Positions 1 through 12,100 of a DNA stretch of 64,000 nucleotides are shown here, in pieces. Source of the stretch: Porites lobata (Eukaryota > Cnidaria > Anthozoa > Scleractinia > Poritidae). Every line of letters starts with the position of its first letter. The stretch's first letter is position 1. Location of the stretch: NCBI GenBank assembly GCA_942486035.1, contig CALNXK010000161.1, forward strand, positions 1 to 64,000. Direction: 5' to 3'. A model generated the notes under the pieces. That model did no database searches and had not been told where the DNA came from. It saw nothing but the letters and a program-made list of their open reading frames with translations. Made by a program: the position numbers and the translations under genes.

Positions 1-489
1 CTCTCACCATTTTTGTGTCAAGATCTTTTCCTCGATTCGTCTGTTCTCCCTTTTTTGTGTCGGATGGATGCATCGTCTTTTTACGTAGAACGCAACAAAT
101 TCGGCGAATATTTTTGGACATGACAAACCGAAAGCAGTTTTGCTCAATGATGAACTGAAAGTGGTTCGACCAAAGGTAATAAATTTTTATTGTTACGCGC
201 GCGATATTCATGCCAAATCTTATTGGTGGTTTATTATTAATCATATTTTCTATTGGTTAACCAGTTATTGTTTCGACAAGCAGGAGATGTGGCGTGGAAA
301 AACTTATAACAAGCGTGGAGTAATACTCATAAGAGTACAAATATTCTTGAATGTGGAATAATTAATTTTAGAAATTCATAAATCATAATAAATAGATGTA
401 GCCAGGGCTAAAAGCGAACTCTCGATAATATTTAAAGTTTGTTCAAACAAAATATCAAATCGTGTAATGCTAAGCGGCGAAGCCAACGC

Positions 490-600
490 CGGGGAACGGT
501 GAAAAACAACAATAGGTCTAGTTAGCAAAAACGCAACTTTGCACGTGCAGCACACTTTTTTGGTACATTTCATTGCCGTTGTTTTGCACGACTACAACTT
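490..600. repeat. Dispersed repeat, copy 1 of 3
   Basis: This block shares its order of motifs with 42655-42790 and, inverted, with about 63405-63500: an AACAAC stretch, then a GCACGTGCA-like palindrome, then a T-run followed by TACATTTC and CCGT. Three copies in 64 kb indicate an interspersed element. No terminal repeats or target duplication were delimited, so the boundaries are approximate. Confidence 0.5.
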
Positions 601-1039
601 GAAACTTCCAGAAACTTCTTAGTTACACGTTTTTTGAGGAAATGTCGTACGTGTTCTCTTTCACTTTTTTTTCACTGCCGCTCATTTTCACCTTGCATTG
701 GAGGCCGCTAGCATTTCTCATTTGGTCACCGCCGCTACAAAATTTTTATGTTGTTCATCCAACAAAAAAATGTTTCCTTTGTCTTTTTTTTTTATCTCTC
801 ACTGTAGATCTCTGTCGCCCTTTTCTCGTTGCGCTTCGCTGGCCTGTCGCCTAGCTTCTCTTTTTCTCTGTCTTTCTCTTGCTCTATATTCCAAATTTGT
901 GGACGTGATAATTAATCTAAGCTTAATACTTTAGACACAACGGAAAGAGAAACAATTTCCGCTTTCCGTTGTCGTCTTTATACTCTTTAGTTGTCTCTTT
1001 AGTTGTCTGTACAAGATGCGGGTGGCTATGCTATTTCCC

Positions 1040-1250
1040 ACCAAAATAACCTTGAGTTGCACTTAGGTTGCCATACCTGTTGATTGTGTTACTTTACATT
1101 GGTATGCCTGTGGTGCGGACGGACGGACGGACGGTCGTTCGGTGTGCGAATCACGAGATTACCAATTTCCTGGGATGGGTAGATTTACTTAGCCATGGCG
1201 CTCCGCTGACGCGCGCTACGTGCGCGCGAGAGCTCGGCTAATAAATAAAA
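1040..1250. repeat. Repeat with GGAC microsatellite and GC-rich palindrome
   Basis: A run of GGAC tetramers at about 1117-1133 is followed by a GC-rich, partly self-complementary stretch near 1196-1240 with alternating CGCG blocks and the word GAGCTCGG. The composition is unlike the surrounding AT-rich DNA, which suggests an inserted repeat. No target duplication was found. Confidence 0.4.
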
Positions 1251-2608
1251 GCGTGGATGACAAAAAAGGCAAGAAGACAAATACATGCACCATTATCAAA
1301 GCAAATGAAATTATATTATAAGGAAAGTACCTCAGATAAATTGATAGCTCTTTTTACAAGGGACAAAAATTTCCAATTAATTGTTGTTATTTGTTTAGTT
1401 TTCCTCTTCTTACCTCACTTCTAACATGACGTAAAAATTGAGAAAAAGGACGTTTTCACGTGCTATGCTTTTTATTCACGGGGAAGAAAAACAGGGAAAA
1501 AGTACCTTGTTTTAACTAATGCTTTTGTTTGCTACCCCGGCGATTACAAATAGCTTTTCAATCTCTTTCTGTTAGTAGTTTTATATGAACTTTACACTTT
1601 TTTTATTGCTCGATAATACATAGTGTAGGCTGACTTTCACGGCAATTTCGACTTTGAGAGTCAAATATCAGCATTGTCGTGTTTTAAAAACAAAGATTGT
1701 TTATTTTCGGCTCAAAAGGACCTGACTATCCTTGCAAATAAGTTTGCAAAGTATTGAGGGTCAACGTATGAAATTGTTTGTTCAAACAAGGTGAAGCGCT
1801 AGACAGTGCCGGTAAGATTACATCATTTAAACACATACATCAGTTTCAAGAATCTGGGACATTTTCATTGCATTTACAGTATACGCAGGTCGACCGGGCA
1901 TCCTTTTTTATATCGTCTCAATACATAAAGTGGCTTTCCGGGAGACCAAACAGTTTAAAAATTTGTTTATATTAAGAACAGGCAGGGGATAAAGCCCATA
2001 GGTCATATAAAGAGGTCCTTGGTTTGGAATCATATCAGGGGATGTTACACTGTCTTGTGTGGGTGCTTTTTGTAAAATATACAAACTGCTTCTATATTTA
2101 ATTTCTGGTTATGAGCGTTATGAGCGTAGTTTCATTTACGTATAAGCAAAATATTATTCTCAGCCAAACACAGTTGGATGACATTGCGCATGAGCAGACC
2201 ATTATTTGTAGGCAGTTATTTGCAAGTCACGTGGTGGCTCTCAGCCATTGTAATGAAAGAACAATTTCCATCGAATGCCCAATGAAAGTTTTCAAACACA
2301 CCCCAAACGTCCTTTGAATTGTTTTTCAAACACATCTCACACATCCCATTGACAATGGTGCAAAAACTGAACTCCACATATCCCATAAAAGCTAAAAGCT
2401 GGACCACCCCACTACGTGCGTCCCATCCTGTTCATTGGTTGGTTTGATTGTTTTTGAACAGCGGTTTTTCCGTGTCATGTTTCTTCATTGTGAAATAGAG
2501 TAAGAAACGGACAAGGTAGTCAATTAGCAAAACTTGCCCTATCAAAAATAGTTTCAAATATGGGAACGACTGAGGGATTTTAAGTTTGGTTTGAAGAAAT
2601 GAGAGGTA

Positions 2609-3012
2609 TGCCCTGTTCACACTAATGCGTTTTCGTTTGAAAACGCATACATTTCGATTCGTTTAGGCCTTCCGTCCAAACTAATACGCCGTGCGTTTTC
2701 ATCGAAACCGCATCGATTTGAAAACGCTCTTGAAAGTGGATCAGAACGAAAAAGCATTCATATCTTATTAGTGTGGACGGTCAAAAACGGTCGAAAACAC
2801 ATCAAAGAGAAAACGATAACCGAAAATATCGCAGGCGCGTGTGTTTATAGCATGCCCATAGAGTGCAACGTACATCACAACGTGGCAATTCTATCGTTTT
2901 CGAAAGTTTTAGTGTGGACAGTCGAAAACGCATCAAAACGGTACTTGGTGTGGACGCAAAACGATCGACAATTTTCGATGAAAACGAAAACGTATTAGTG
3001 TGGACAGGGCCT
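2609..3012. mobile_element. MITE, about 33-bp TIRs, TA duplication
   Basis: The ends are inverted copies of each other: the left end begins TGCCCTGTTCACACTAA and the right end, read on the minus strand, begins AGGCCCTGTCCACACTAA. About 33 bp match with a few mismatches. TA dinucleotides flank both ends (2607-2608 and 3013-3014), consistent with a Tc1/mariner-like target duplication. The interior carries several further GTGTGGAC and AAAACG words and no transposase, so this is a non-autonomous element of about 404 bp. Confidence 0.75.
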
Positions 3013-3432
3013 TAGTAACAATGCGGTCCTAGAAAGGGTGTGGTCGTTAAAGGGGTGCTTTTGCACTCGCCTCGGTAGTAACCGGCGGCGTCGATGATCG
3101 CAAGTGAGACCTCTCGCCTGAGGCTATGCTACGCTAATGAGTCCTAATGAGGACGAAACAGCTGTCCATGGCTGCCACTACTGGGGGTGATATGGTTGTG
3201 CGCATGCGTAAGGTACTGGCCATACCACGGAGTTGATAAGTGTGCTTCAGTGCGTAAATTGGTATTCTGGTCGTTAAGGGCGGGATTTCACAATATTGAC
3301 AATGGGAGGTCCATAAAATAGGTAAATAACTTTGAAAACAATTTCTGAATGAATAAAGTGAGTAATACCAATTAGAAAAACTAGTGTTCCATAACAATAA
3401 ACATCTTGTGAAAGGTTTAACCTACGAGTCAT

Positions 3433-4500
3433 TTCAAAAGTAGGTTGAGTTTAATCGTCCGGGTGAACGTAGTCCTGAATAGGACTGTTGTTGTTGACAG
3501 TGACTGACGTTTCGACAACCTGTGCGGTAGTCATCTTCAGAGTCAAAGTGAGTTGTATCACGTCCGTTGATGGTATTATACTCTGGTTATTGTTCTGATT
3601 GGTCAATTACGTCACGATGTTACTGGTCGTCTGTCAGTTAAGCCGTGATGTTATTGGCTATGAAGACTCGTAATCAGTAATTGGTGCGTTATGATCCGTC
3701 TATTGTCACAGTTAAACAGTCGTCTATTGTTAGTCAAATTGTCAGTTCTCCAGTCGTTCTCTCGTAGTTAGTTTTGCTTGATCTCGTCAATAAGTCGTTT
3801 GTACGGCGCTGGTAACTGTTGGCTACGATTCAGTGGCGTTTGTTGTAAGTTAGTAAACCAGCTTTCTTAAGTAAGACGTTGATAGTAGTCTGTAGAATAC
3901 CTTATACATGTCGCAAAAACCTAAGCACGCGACTGACCTAACACAAACGAGCGACGAGGAATGGTGACGTCAACAATCACATTGCTGAGCACCATTGAAA
4001 GACGAAACATCAAATTGACTGGGACTCTCCGACATGTATAACGTATTCTACAGACTACTGCGTCTTACTTTAGAAAGCTGGTTTACTAACTTAGAGGAAA
4101 CGCCACTGAATCGTAGCCAACAGTTACCAGCGCCGTACAAACGACTTATTGACGAGATCAAGCAAAACTAACTACGAGAGAACGACTGGAGAACTGACAA
4201 TTTGACTAACAATAGACGACTGTTTAACTGTGACAATAGACGGATCGAAACGCACCAATTACTGATTACGAGTCTTCATAGCCAATAACATCACGGCTTA
4301 ACTGACAGACGACCAATAACATCGCGACGTAATTGACCAATCAGATCAATAACCAGAGTATAATACCATCAGCTGACGTGATACAACTCACTTTGACTCT
4401 GAAGATGACTACCGCACAGGTTGTCGAAACGTCAGTCACTCTCAACAACAACAGTCCTATTCAGGACTACGTTCACCGATCAAACTCAACCTACTTTTGA
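3433..4500. mobile_element. Foldback repeat, about 1.07 kb
   Basis: Two arms of roughly 460-480 bp (about 3433-3910 and 4035-4500) are near-perfect inverted copies around a loop of about 120 bp. Each arm contains the words CAGGTTGTCGAAACGTCAG and CAACAACAACAGTCCTATTC or their complements. Single-arm relatives lie at 16573-16775 and about 53620-53755. No ORF is present. An origin from a Penelope-like or other retroelement terminus is possible, but the sequence does not prove it. A transcript would form one very long hairpin. Confidence 0.8.
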
Positions 4501-4845
4501 AATAAATATCTTATCAAAGTGTACTCTTTGCCATGTTTATGTCCTGGCCTCGTTTTTCCGGCCATTCCTGGCCGATGACAATAAGTTCCGGTGTACCCTC
4601 TCCTCCGTCAATTATTGGCAGATGTGATGGTGGTTTACCAATATCTACAGAAAACAAGATATGACAGATGTCAAGAGGTAAGCTAAGGGCAAACTGCTTC
4701 TGAGAAAATAAAGGCGACGATGGTGATAATGATGATAATCTTGATCATCTTCATGTTGACACGAGTCAACAGATAATGATAAAGATCACAAAGGTTAGGA
4801 TGATGATGATGATGTTCAATACAAATGCCATTATAGTGATGTTGA

Positions 4846-4952
4846 TAATAGGCCCTTTGCAGGTAGCCATTCACGTGGTACAAAAACCGCCATGCTGGAG
4901 AACAATAGTCGGTTTTGTACCACGTGAATGGCTGGCTACAAAGGGCCTATTA
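4846..4952. mobile_element. Small hairpin element, TGA duplication
   Basis: Two arms of about 43 bp are inverted copies; each outer end reads TAATAGGCCCTTTG toward the centre. The loop is only about 20 bp. The trinucleotide TGA flanks both sides (4843-4845 and 4953-4955), a likely 3-bp target duplication. No coding potential. Confidence 0.65.
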
Positions 4953-5264
4953 TGATGATGTACTTCAAAGGTGCAGAAGATCAGATTTGAATATATGTAG
5001 CAACAACCCCCTAAACCTAAACCTTACTTTGCGTACGAATCATTAATCTGTCAACGTCAGTTTGGCGGACGGAAATAAGTGTTCATAACGGATAAGGAAA
5101 AAATTTAAAAGTCAATATGGTGGTGACAGAGGTAATGCTAATGACCACGCTGTTCAAAATGGACAAAGAATGCGATCTAGGAATTTCAAGTCAGTTATAG
5201 TACCATAACTTAGTGCCTTATCGCCAAGCACATAGACTCAAGGACCAAAATTGGTGTGAAAAAT

Positions 5265-5433
5265 CAGTGGCGGATTCAGACCTTCCGACAACGGGGGGGG
5301 GAACGGTCATCCAGACCCTATGATAAGGGGGGGCCCGGTCTCAAAAATAATTTTTTCGGCCCTTCGGACCTCATTTTGGTCTAAAAATAAGGGGGAGCGG
5401 GTCCCCCGGGCCCCTCCCCTGGATCAGCCACTG
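5265..5433. mobile_element. Short MITE with CAGTGGC ends
   Basis: The element begins CAGTGGCGGATTCAGA and ends with the near inverted copy CTGGATCAGCCACTG. The interior is rich in G runs on the left and C runs on the right, extending the hairpin. AAAAT adjoins both ends and may be the target duplication. No ORF. Confidence 0.6.
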
Positions 5434-5532
5434 AAAATGATTGTCTAAAGCACACAGACGTGGTTTAAAAACTCGAACGCATGCTCATACTTGTTCGAAA
5501 GGCCCATCTAAAGGTGCCCGTGTTCTCATAGT

Positions 5533-5906
5533 AGAGACCTTTAGATTCAAGGACGAGAACGACTACGAGTACGAGATTTGACTCAAAGTTTTCTCGCGTA
5601 TTCCCAAAATAAAGACACCCCGGAAAGCTTCATTTTCCCATTTTTCAATAGAAAAGTTAGCACTGTTACCTTTAGTGAAGGAGGTTACGCGCTCTCCCGA
5701 TCACAAAAATGATAAAACTTCCAACATTTGATAACTCGTTTTCCCCACTTCGACATTCTCGCTAAAATTCCCTTCCTCTCTCAATGGAGTGACGACGGCT
5801 ACCACGTTTTCCCGCCAAAATGACGCTGGTTCACGCGCCAGCCCTACTTAGTACTGAGAAAATCTCGTACTCGTAGTCGTACTCGTCTTAGAATCTAAAG
5901 GTCTCT
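5533..5906. mobile_element. MITE with AGAGACCTTTAGATTC ends
   Basis: Terminal inverted repeats of about 45 bp begin AGAGACCTTTAGATTC and continue into GACGAG and TACGAG words. The trinucleotide AGT flanks both ends (5530-5532 and 5907-5909) and fits a 3-bp target duplication. The total length is 374 bp and there is no transposase. Confidence 0.7.
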
Positions 5907-5925
5907 AGTGGGAACAAGTAAAACG

Positions 5926-6060
5926 GAGGCAGCAAGATCGAGCGGTAGGACCACAAGATCAGACTTGTAATACGGAGGTAACGAGTTCAAATCTCGCCCT
6001 GACCGCTCATACTACCTGTTCTCGGTAGTCCCGAGTTCAAATCGTTGACGTCGCTTGTAA
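5926..6060 (+). repeat. tRNA-derived SINE (Thr-like head)
   Basis: The sequence resembles a decayed tRNA: an A-box-like segment around AGCGGTAGGAC, an anticodon-loop-like CTTGTAA (TGT, Thr type) and a B box GAGTTCAAATC. The acceptor and anticodon stems do not close properly, so this is a SINE head or tRNA pseudogene and not a working tRNA gene. Confidence 0.55.
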
Positions 6061-6183
6061 AATAGCCAACTAGTTCTCAACCATGATTTGTTCCATTTAA
6101 ATTATTATTTTGTTTCATTATCCCTGATAACCCCATAAGTGGAGAGAATAAGTTAGTATTTCATTAAAAAGAGGGTAGAAATG

Positions 6184-9100
6184 CTAACAAGTACCAAGAT
6201 GCCTTGATATAAAGGCCCAAACAGCCCTTCTGTGGAGACCAACTGCGGTGGATGGATCAAGCTTGCTACCAAGGGATGTCATGCGCAAAATATATGGTGG
6301 TAGAACGGATGGAATGTCGCATTGATTCATGTGTTTGGTCCACCTGCGATAAATAAGTGCAAAAGTTAATTGCAAAATACGTATTCGACTGCTATGAGAA
6401 AAGAAGATCATTAGTTGTTTAGGTTAACATTGCTCGTAGTTCCACTAGTGTGCAATTTGTGTTATAATTTTAAATTATTTGGATAAAGTTGATATACATA
6501 GGACTGTATAAGACTCCAAATAAAACATTGTCTTGTCTTGTCTTGCCTAAATAAATTAGTCGTCAGTCTTCCGCGAGAGCGACGCACATCAACCGGAAGT
6601 GAATCCTTTTCCCTTTTAATATGCCCTGAGGCTGCCAAATTTGTATTGCTAAGTGTCTTTACTCTGATAGAGATGATCTGCTGGAATACTTGTTCAAAAT
6701 CACGGTCCAAGATTGCAAAAAGCCCCCTTCAAGTTGACATGCGTCGCTCAAAAACGCTGTGGCTTAAACTACCTATTACAAGTACACTGACTGGCCACGC
6801 AACAAAATTAACTGAATACCAAGACCAGGTTTCTTGGTCAAAGAAAGAGTACGCTTACCTTATGGCTATAATAGGCCGTTGATCTGCAAGAGGATGGAAC
6901 CTCACGATCAATGAAGTAACTTGAAAGGTTTTATGTGCATTTTTAAAGAAGTATAGAGTCTTTCTTCCAATTAGTACTTATAATTCCAGTGTTGAAAGTA
7001 AAGAAGATGTCACTTAGCGTTCTCAGTTTAACGGGGACAGAAGGCAGAAGTTTTATCGTAACGTGTCAGACACAGGTGAAGTCGGTGAAAGGAAAACTGA
7101 TTCGTGAATTAAATGTGTTGATGTACTCCTGTCAAGTCATTCTCGTTCTGTGATAAGTAATCAATAAAATAAATATCTTATTACTCTCCTTTTCTCCGCC
7201 TGTGCTGCAGTTTAATATGGAGCATTATCTTCCCCTCGATTTAGGGGCGCACACTTCCTACAGTAGTTCGACTTCTCACTCGGTCCATCATTTTTACAGC
7301 GCAAATTTCAGATTGCGGCTATTCTAAGTTTGAAAATGAGTTACACATTTAAGGATTTGTCGGTTTCTCTACGAGACAAGTATAATAAGCCACTTAAAAG
7401 TCTAATGATAGCCTGCGTAGCAGGCGTCGAAAGGGGTAGGGGATAGGGAGGAAGGGAAAAAGGGAGGGGGATTCCCTTTCCCCCTTTCACGCTTTTATCC
7501 CTCCCCTTCCCTTTTTGCTTCTGCCACACAGGTAAGTTAATGACAGCCCTGTCTCATTCCGTGATTGTAACTTCTTCTTGTCTGCACTGCAGTTAAGGGA
7601 TCCTGATTTTCCACCTCGGTTTATGGTCCACTAGCTACCTACTTAGTTCCCTGCCAGCAGAGGTCTCTGTCTGCCTCGTCTGGCAGAGGTCTCTCACGAC
7701 GAGGCAGAGAGAGAGACCTCTGCTAGCAGGGAACCTGCTTGGGAACTTGCTCCGTAATTTACATCACAGACCTCGCAAACGATTAAACTGGCATCGATTA
7801 CTGCATTTTTCACAAACATGCGAACTATAAAGTTCAAAAGCGGCTTTTACAATTGCGTTTTTCGCTGCTGTCAATAATGATTACGATCACAAGCAACTGA
7901 CCTTGAAACACAAAATCCACCGAACACAAATCACAAACCATGACCTTTTGAACCCGTTAAAGTAAAGGTTTGCTTCCTAAGAGGTCCGTTAAGATGAATG
8001 ACGGCAGCGCAAAATGCAATCGTCAGTGGGCCTTAGAACTTCAGAATTCGCATGTTTGTGAAAAGCGCAGTAATAAGAGGTTTCAAGGTAAGAAGGCTTA
8101 CCTGGCTTTTTGTTTATGAAGTTTTTCAATGGTTCCATGTTTTCCTTCCAGCGATGGAAAGCTTGTGTGTTAATGAAAAACAAAGGTTGATCTACATCAT
8201 ATTTAAAGATCTCTTCTCCTAATGGTAACATCCACACATCCAGAGCGACACCACATCTGTACAAAACCACAATTAAATTAACGTCCATTCCTTGACGATT
8301 TTCTCCCAGCCTTAGACTACAAGCATTTAAGATCTCGAGTGGTGGGGGTGGAGAGGAAAAAAACACCACAGCTTCCCGCCCCCAACCCTGCCGGGACCTG
8401 GCTCACACGCCACAAGTTTTAAACAATTCATAGACTACTGTCTATGTCTCCAAAAGGGGGCGTTTATTAGATATACATGCTATTTCACAATTTCAACTGT
8501 CCACTACAGTGCTGCAACTTACATTATAATACACCTTACAAATGGTAAAAAAGAAATAACAAAAGGTGTTGCACTTAGCCTCGTTCAAAAAGAGAGAGTT
8601 TTTGAACCTCAGAAACGACCTACATTTTGGTTTTGTATTCTTCCCCTTATTAGCACATTTGGCAATTTTCAGTAGTGCACTCCTGGGTAACTTGATTTTG
8701 TCAATGTAAAGGAAACAGAGTAGGCAAGACAAACCCTCTTCAGTATCTCACACTAAATAACAGATATCGTAATGATTTAGAGGTAACACTACCACATAGT
8801 GGTTCTTTGCTTGCCATTCCTGGACGAACTGGAATTTGGAAAACTGGAGTACCTGAAGTAAACCTCTCAGGGAACCAACCTCATTCCCAGGGTCCTCTTC
8901 TACTCATCCCTGTGTAGCAAGAGAGAGGGTAGGAGAGGACCATGGGAACCAGGTTGTCATGGAACATGTGAGAGACCCAACAACAAACTCTGCAACACAC
9001 CCATAGGGCATTGATGCTGGGATGTTACCCCAGGCCACACTGGTGAGAGACAAATGCTGTCACCACTAAACCACCCTCCTTTGTGCTACCCTTGCTATGG

Positions 9101-12100
9101 ATATACTCAAGGACTTGATCCTAGAGTTCCTTACCTAAATCGCTTGTCTTTTGCCAGAGTCAACACTGTGGTAGCTCCTCCAAATGAGTGGCCTACAACT
9201 GCTACTTTACTCAAGTCCAACCTTCCCTTAAGTGGAAAAAAAATGTTACAACAACAGAGCGATTTTTTCCTACACTGACTGGTGAAAAAAGAACTATGGC
9301 TGATGAGGGCACGGACTGATAATGATGGTGACACAATTTGTGATTTTCCAAGATACAGCTGTAACTTCACCTGAAAAAGACCTCAAATATTTTGCATTGA
9401 AACCACTCGCCATTCCACTTGAATGAGTTTTCAGCATTTTTACAGCATTTCTATGCTATAAATTAGCGGTCAAAAAATTGTTGTCCATTTTTTTTTATGT
9501 TATTGAGTGAGAGACTTAGTGTGGAATAAAGTCAGATTATGATCTTCACAGTGGCCATCTTTGGGACAGAGGAAAGTGCCCATGGTAGGGTGGTGGCCAC
9601 TACAGAGGTGAAGACACAAGTCAAACATTATTAGCAGTTGTGAAGATCAAGGGCAAACCAAAAGTAATTGGATACACAGGGAAGTATACTTGTAGGGTGG
9701 TAGCTATTGTAGATACAGGCCTTCTGATAGGGTGCGATAAAAAAGCAGAAATTAAGCGGCATTTTCAGGGCAGATTGTGCGATAAGATAGGACTATTATG
9801 CGATAAATTATGCAGTTTTTTCAGGGCTAAATAACATTGTTTTCTCAGGTTTCAAAGGAGAAAAATCACTTTAATGTTGTTTAACAGGCAATTTGAATGT
9901 GAAAGAATAATAAAACATCTATTTCAAAACAAGATAGTTAAATTTGTCCAATTATCTTGACCCAGAAAGAATACAAATTGGAGAAAAAGAAAATTAGGTT
10001 TCAGATGTCTTGCAAGGCTCTCTTTAGAGGTAAATCACCTTTTAATAACTAACATTAAGATTGAGAAATGTTTAATTAAAGGTAGAATTTATTGTTTTCC
10101 TTTCATGAATTTACCATTTTTTGTACGAATTATGTGATTTTTCACGAATTCTGCAATTGGAGGTCAATAACTTGCAAAATCGCAACATCCAAGAAAATAT
10201 CAGAAGCCGGCGCTGTTTAAGACAGGTTAAAGCTTCTAGTGTCATTGAATCAGCTAGAGCAAAGAAAAGGAGCCATTGAAAAGAGGTGACTGCTAGTTGA
10301 GGTTTGACTTAGGCTAGTAATCCAGTCTAGGTTTGACTAAAGGGATGCAGTTCATCTTCTTGCACAAAACTTGTTAAAAGAGATAAATGTAGGGAGGTCA
10401 AGAGATCATTCAAATCGGAGCTTGCAACAGAACATTCATTCCATGCATTTTTTAAAAGAGAAGGGCAAAATAAGAAAATAGTTTTCCTTATAAATTTTTG
10501 TTCATGCATACATGTATGTGGTTATTAATATTACCAAAACAATCAATCACCTTGAGTTGTGTTAAAATGGATGAATCTTTGAACAAATTGTGAGGAAACT
10601 TTCCTGCATGAATTTTCTCTAGTAAGTTGTGAGCATATATACATTCATCTGCTCTTTTATGAACCTAAGAGAAAAAAAAAACGTTGCAAGAATATCACCA
10701 TAAAATGCATCACTATTCTGTGTTTTCACTCACGTGGCCAGCATCTATGCAAATTTATTGGAACAAAAGAAAGCTAAACCAGCGCCGTAGCTAGTATGAG
10801 GCCAACCGAGGCACTCGCCTCGGTAAAATTTTGACGAATTTCGCCGATCATTTTTATTTTACATAAGCGATTATCGGATATTTTTAACGCATCATGATAT
10901 TACAAAGAATTCAGCAATTCAGTCAATATACTATGAAAAAATTACCATATCATCGATCTCAAGGGGCTACGTACGTTAACTCAAATTTTTTTTGAACAAA
11001 TACTGATCAAAACCATTGGCGAGGTTAACGGTCACCCAGATTATGTAGCTTGTTTCTGATTATTGCTTTTTAAATTCCACTTACATTAACTCGAAAAAAA
11101 GTTACCTAAAGGCCCAGAAAACGCTGCAAATCGCATTTCCGAGAGACTAAAGTTCAAAATTTCTTGGGGGGGGCATGCCCCTGAACCCCCCTAGCAACTC
11201 CCCCCTGCCTCGGTTGGCCGTTTGGTCTGGCTACGGCACTGGTTTACATAAGAAAAGAGTTCAACTCCCACAGGATTGGTTTGGGACACAAACATGGCCA
11301 CCGTTTCATTGGTTTGGGACACAAATATGGCCGCCATGACATCATGTGAAAACACACAATACACACTTGCATAGGGCACCCAAATTAGCCCTTAGACTGA
11401 TCTTAAAGAAATTTCACAAAACTATATAAAAAATGTCTACCACAGTTTACCAACCTGATTGTTTCTAAATTCAAACTCATTGTAACTTGGTTGCAGTGGG
11501 TGATATTGGATCCATTCTTCTGTGATTTCAGAGTCCTCTTTCTCTTTTAAAATATACGTTGCAGATGCTGACTCATCTCTAAAAACAAATTATTTTAACG
11601 AAAAACTTTAAAACATTGGCCTCTTTTATTTGATATCACCAAAAAATCAAATGTTGGCAATTTGCAAAGCAAATATTTTTTGTTAATATCACTACAAATT
11701 TTATGGGAGTTTTGTTTTTGCTCCCCTCGCCTGTTGACAACTGTCCAAAGCTAAGTTCATATCCTTTCTCATCCCAAATGAAAACCTTGACATAAGCTAA
11801 ATCCTGGATCCCAAAAAACCTACAGTCCAATCCCGATAACTCTAACCTTCAAGGGAATTCGAAAAATAATGAATAGTTCAAGTTATTGGGAGTTCGAAGT
11901 AAATAACCGAAAATAAGGAAATGGGAGACAAAGAAGACAAAGAATGCATGGCTGTTAAAACAAATTCAATGATTCGGACTGCACTGCACTTTTTTTTTTC
12001 AACTAGTCAGGAGCTCAAAACATGGTTCGAGTTATCAAGGGTAAGTTGATACAGAAATGATCTGAAGGGAAATGAAAATTACTTTGAGGTTAGTAGCGGG

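Larger units (their letters stand above)
1..6183. other. Gene-free flank, repeat-rich
   Basis: No exon with recognisable protein similarity was found on either strand downstream of the PAF-AH stop codon. The stretch is AT-rich and holds the repeats listed separately: a dispersed repeat near 490-640, a GGAC microsatellite near 1115, a MITE at 2609-3012, a foldback repeat at 3433-4500, a hairpin at 4846-4952, MITEs at 5265-5433 and 5533-5906, and a tRNA-derived SINE near 5926-6060. Positions 640-900 are pyrimidine-rich. The short ORFs here have no recognisable motif. The 3' UTR of PAF-AH should lie in the last few hundred bases, but no clear AATAAA could be assigned. Confidence 0.6.

Noticed and set aside
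5926..6010. Possible tRNA-Thr gene
   Set aside because: The B box and CTTGTAA loop are present, but the acceptor and anticodon stems do not pair, so a SINE head or pseudogene is more likely.
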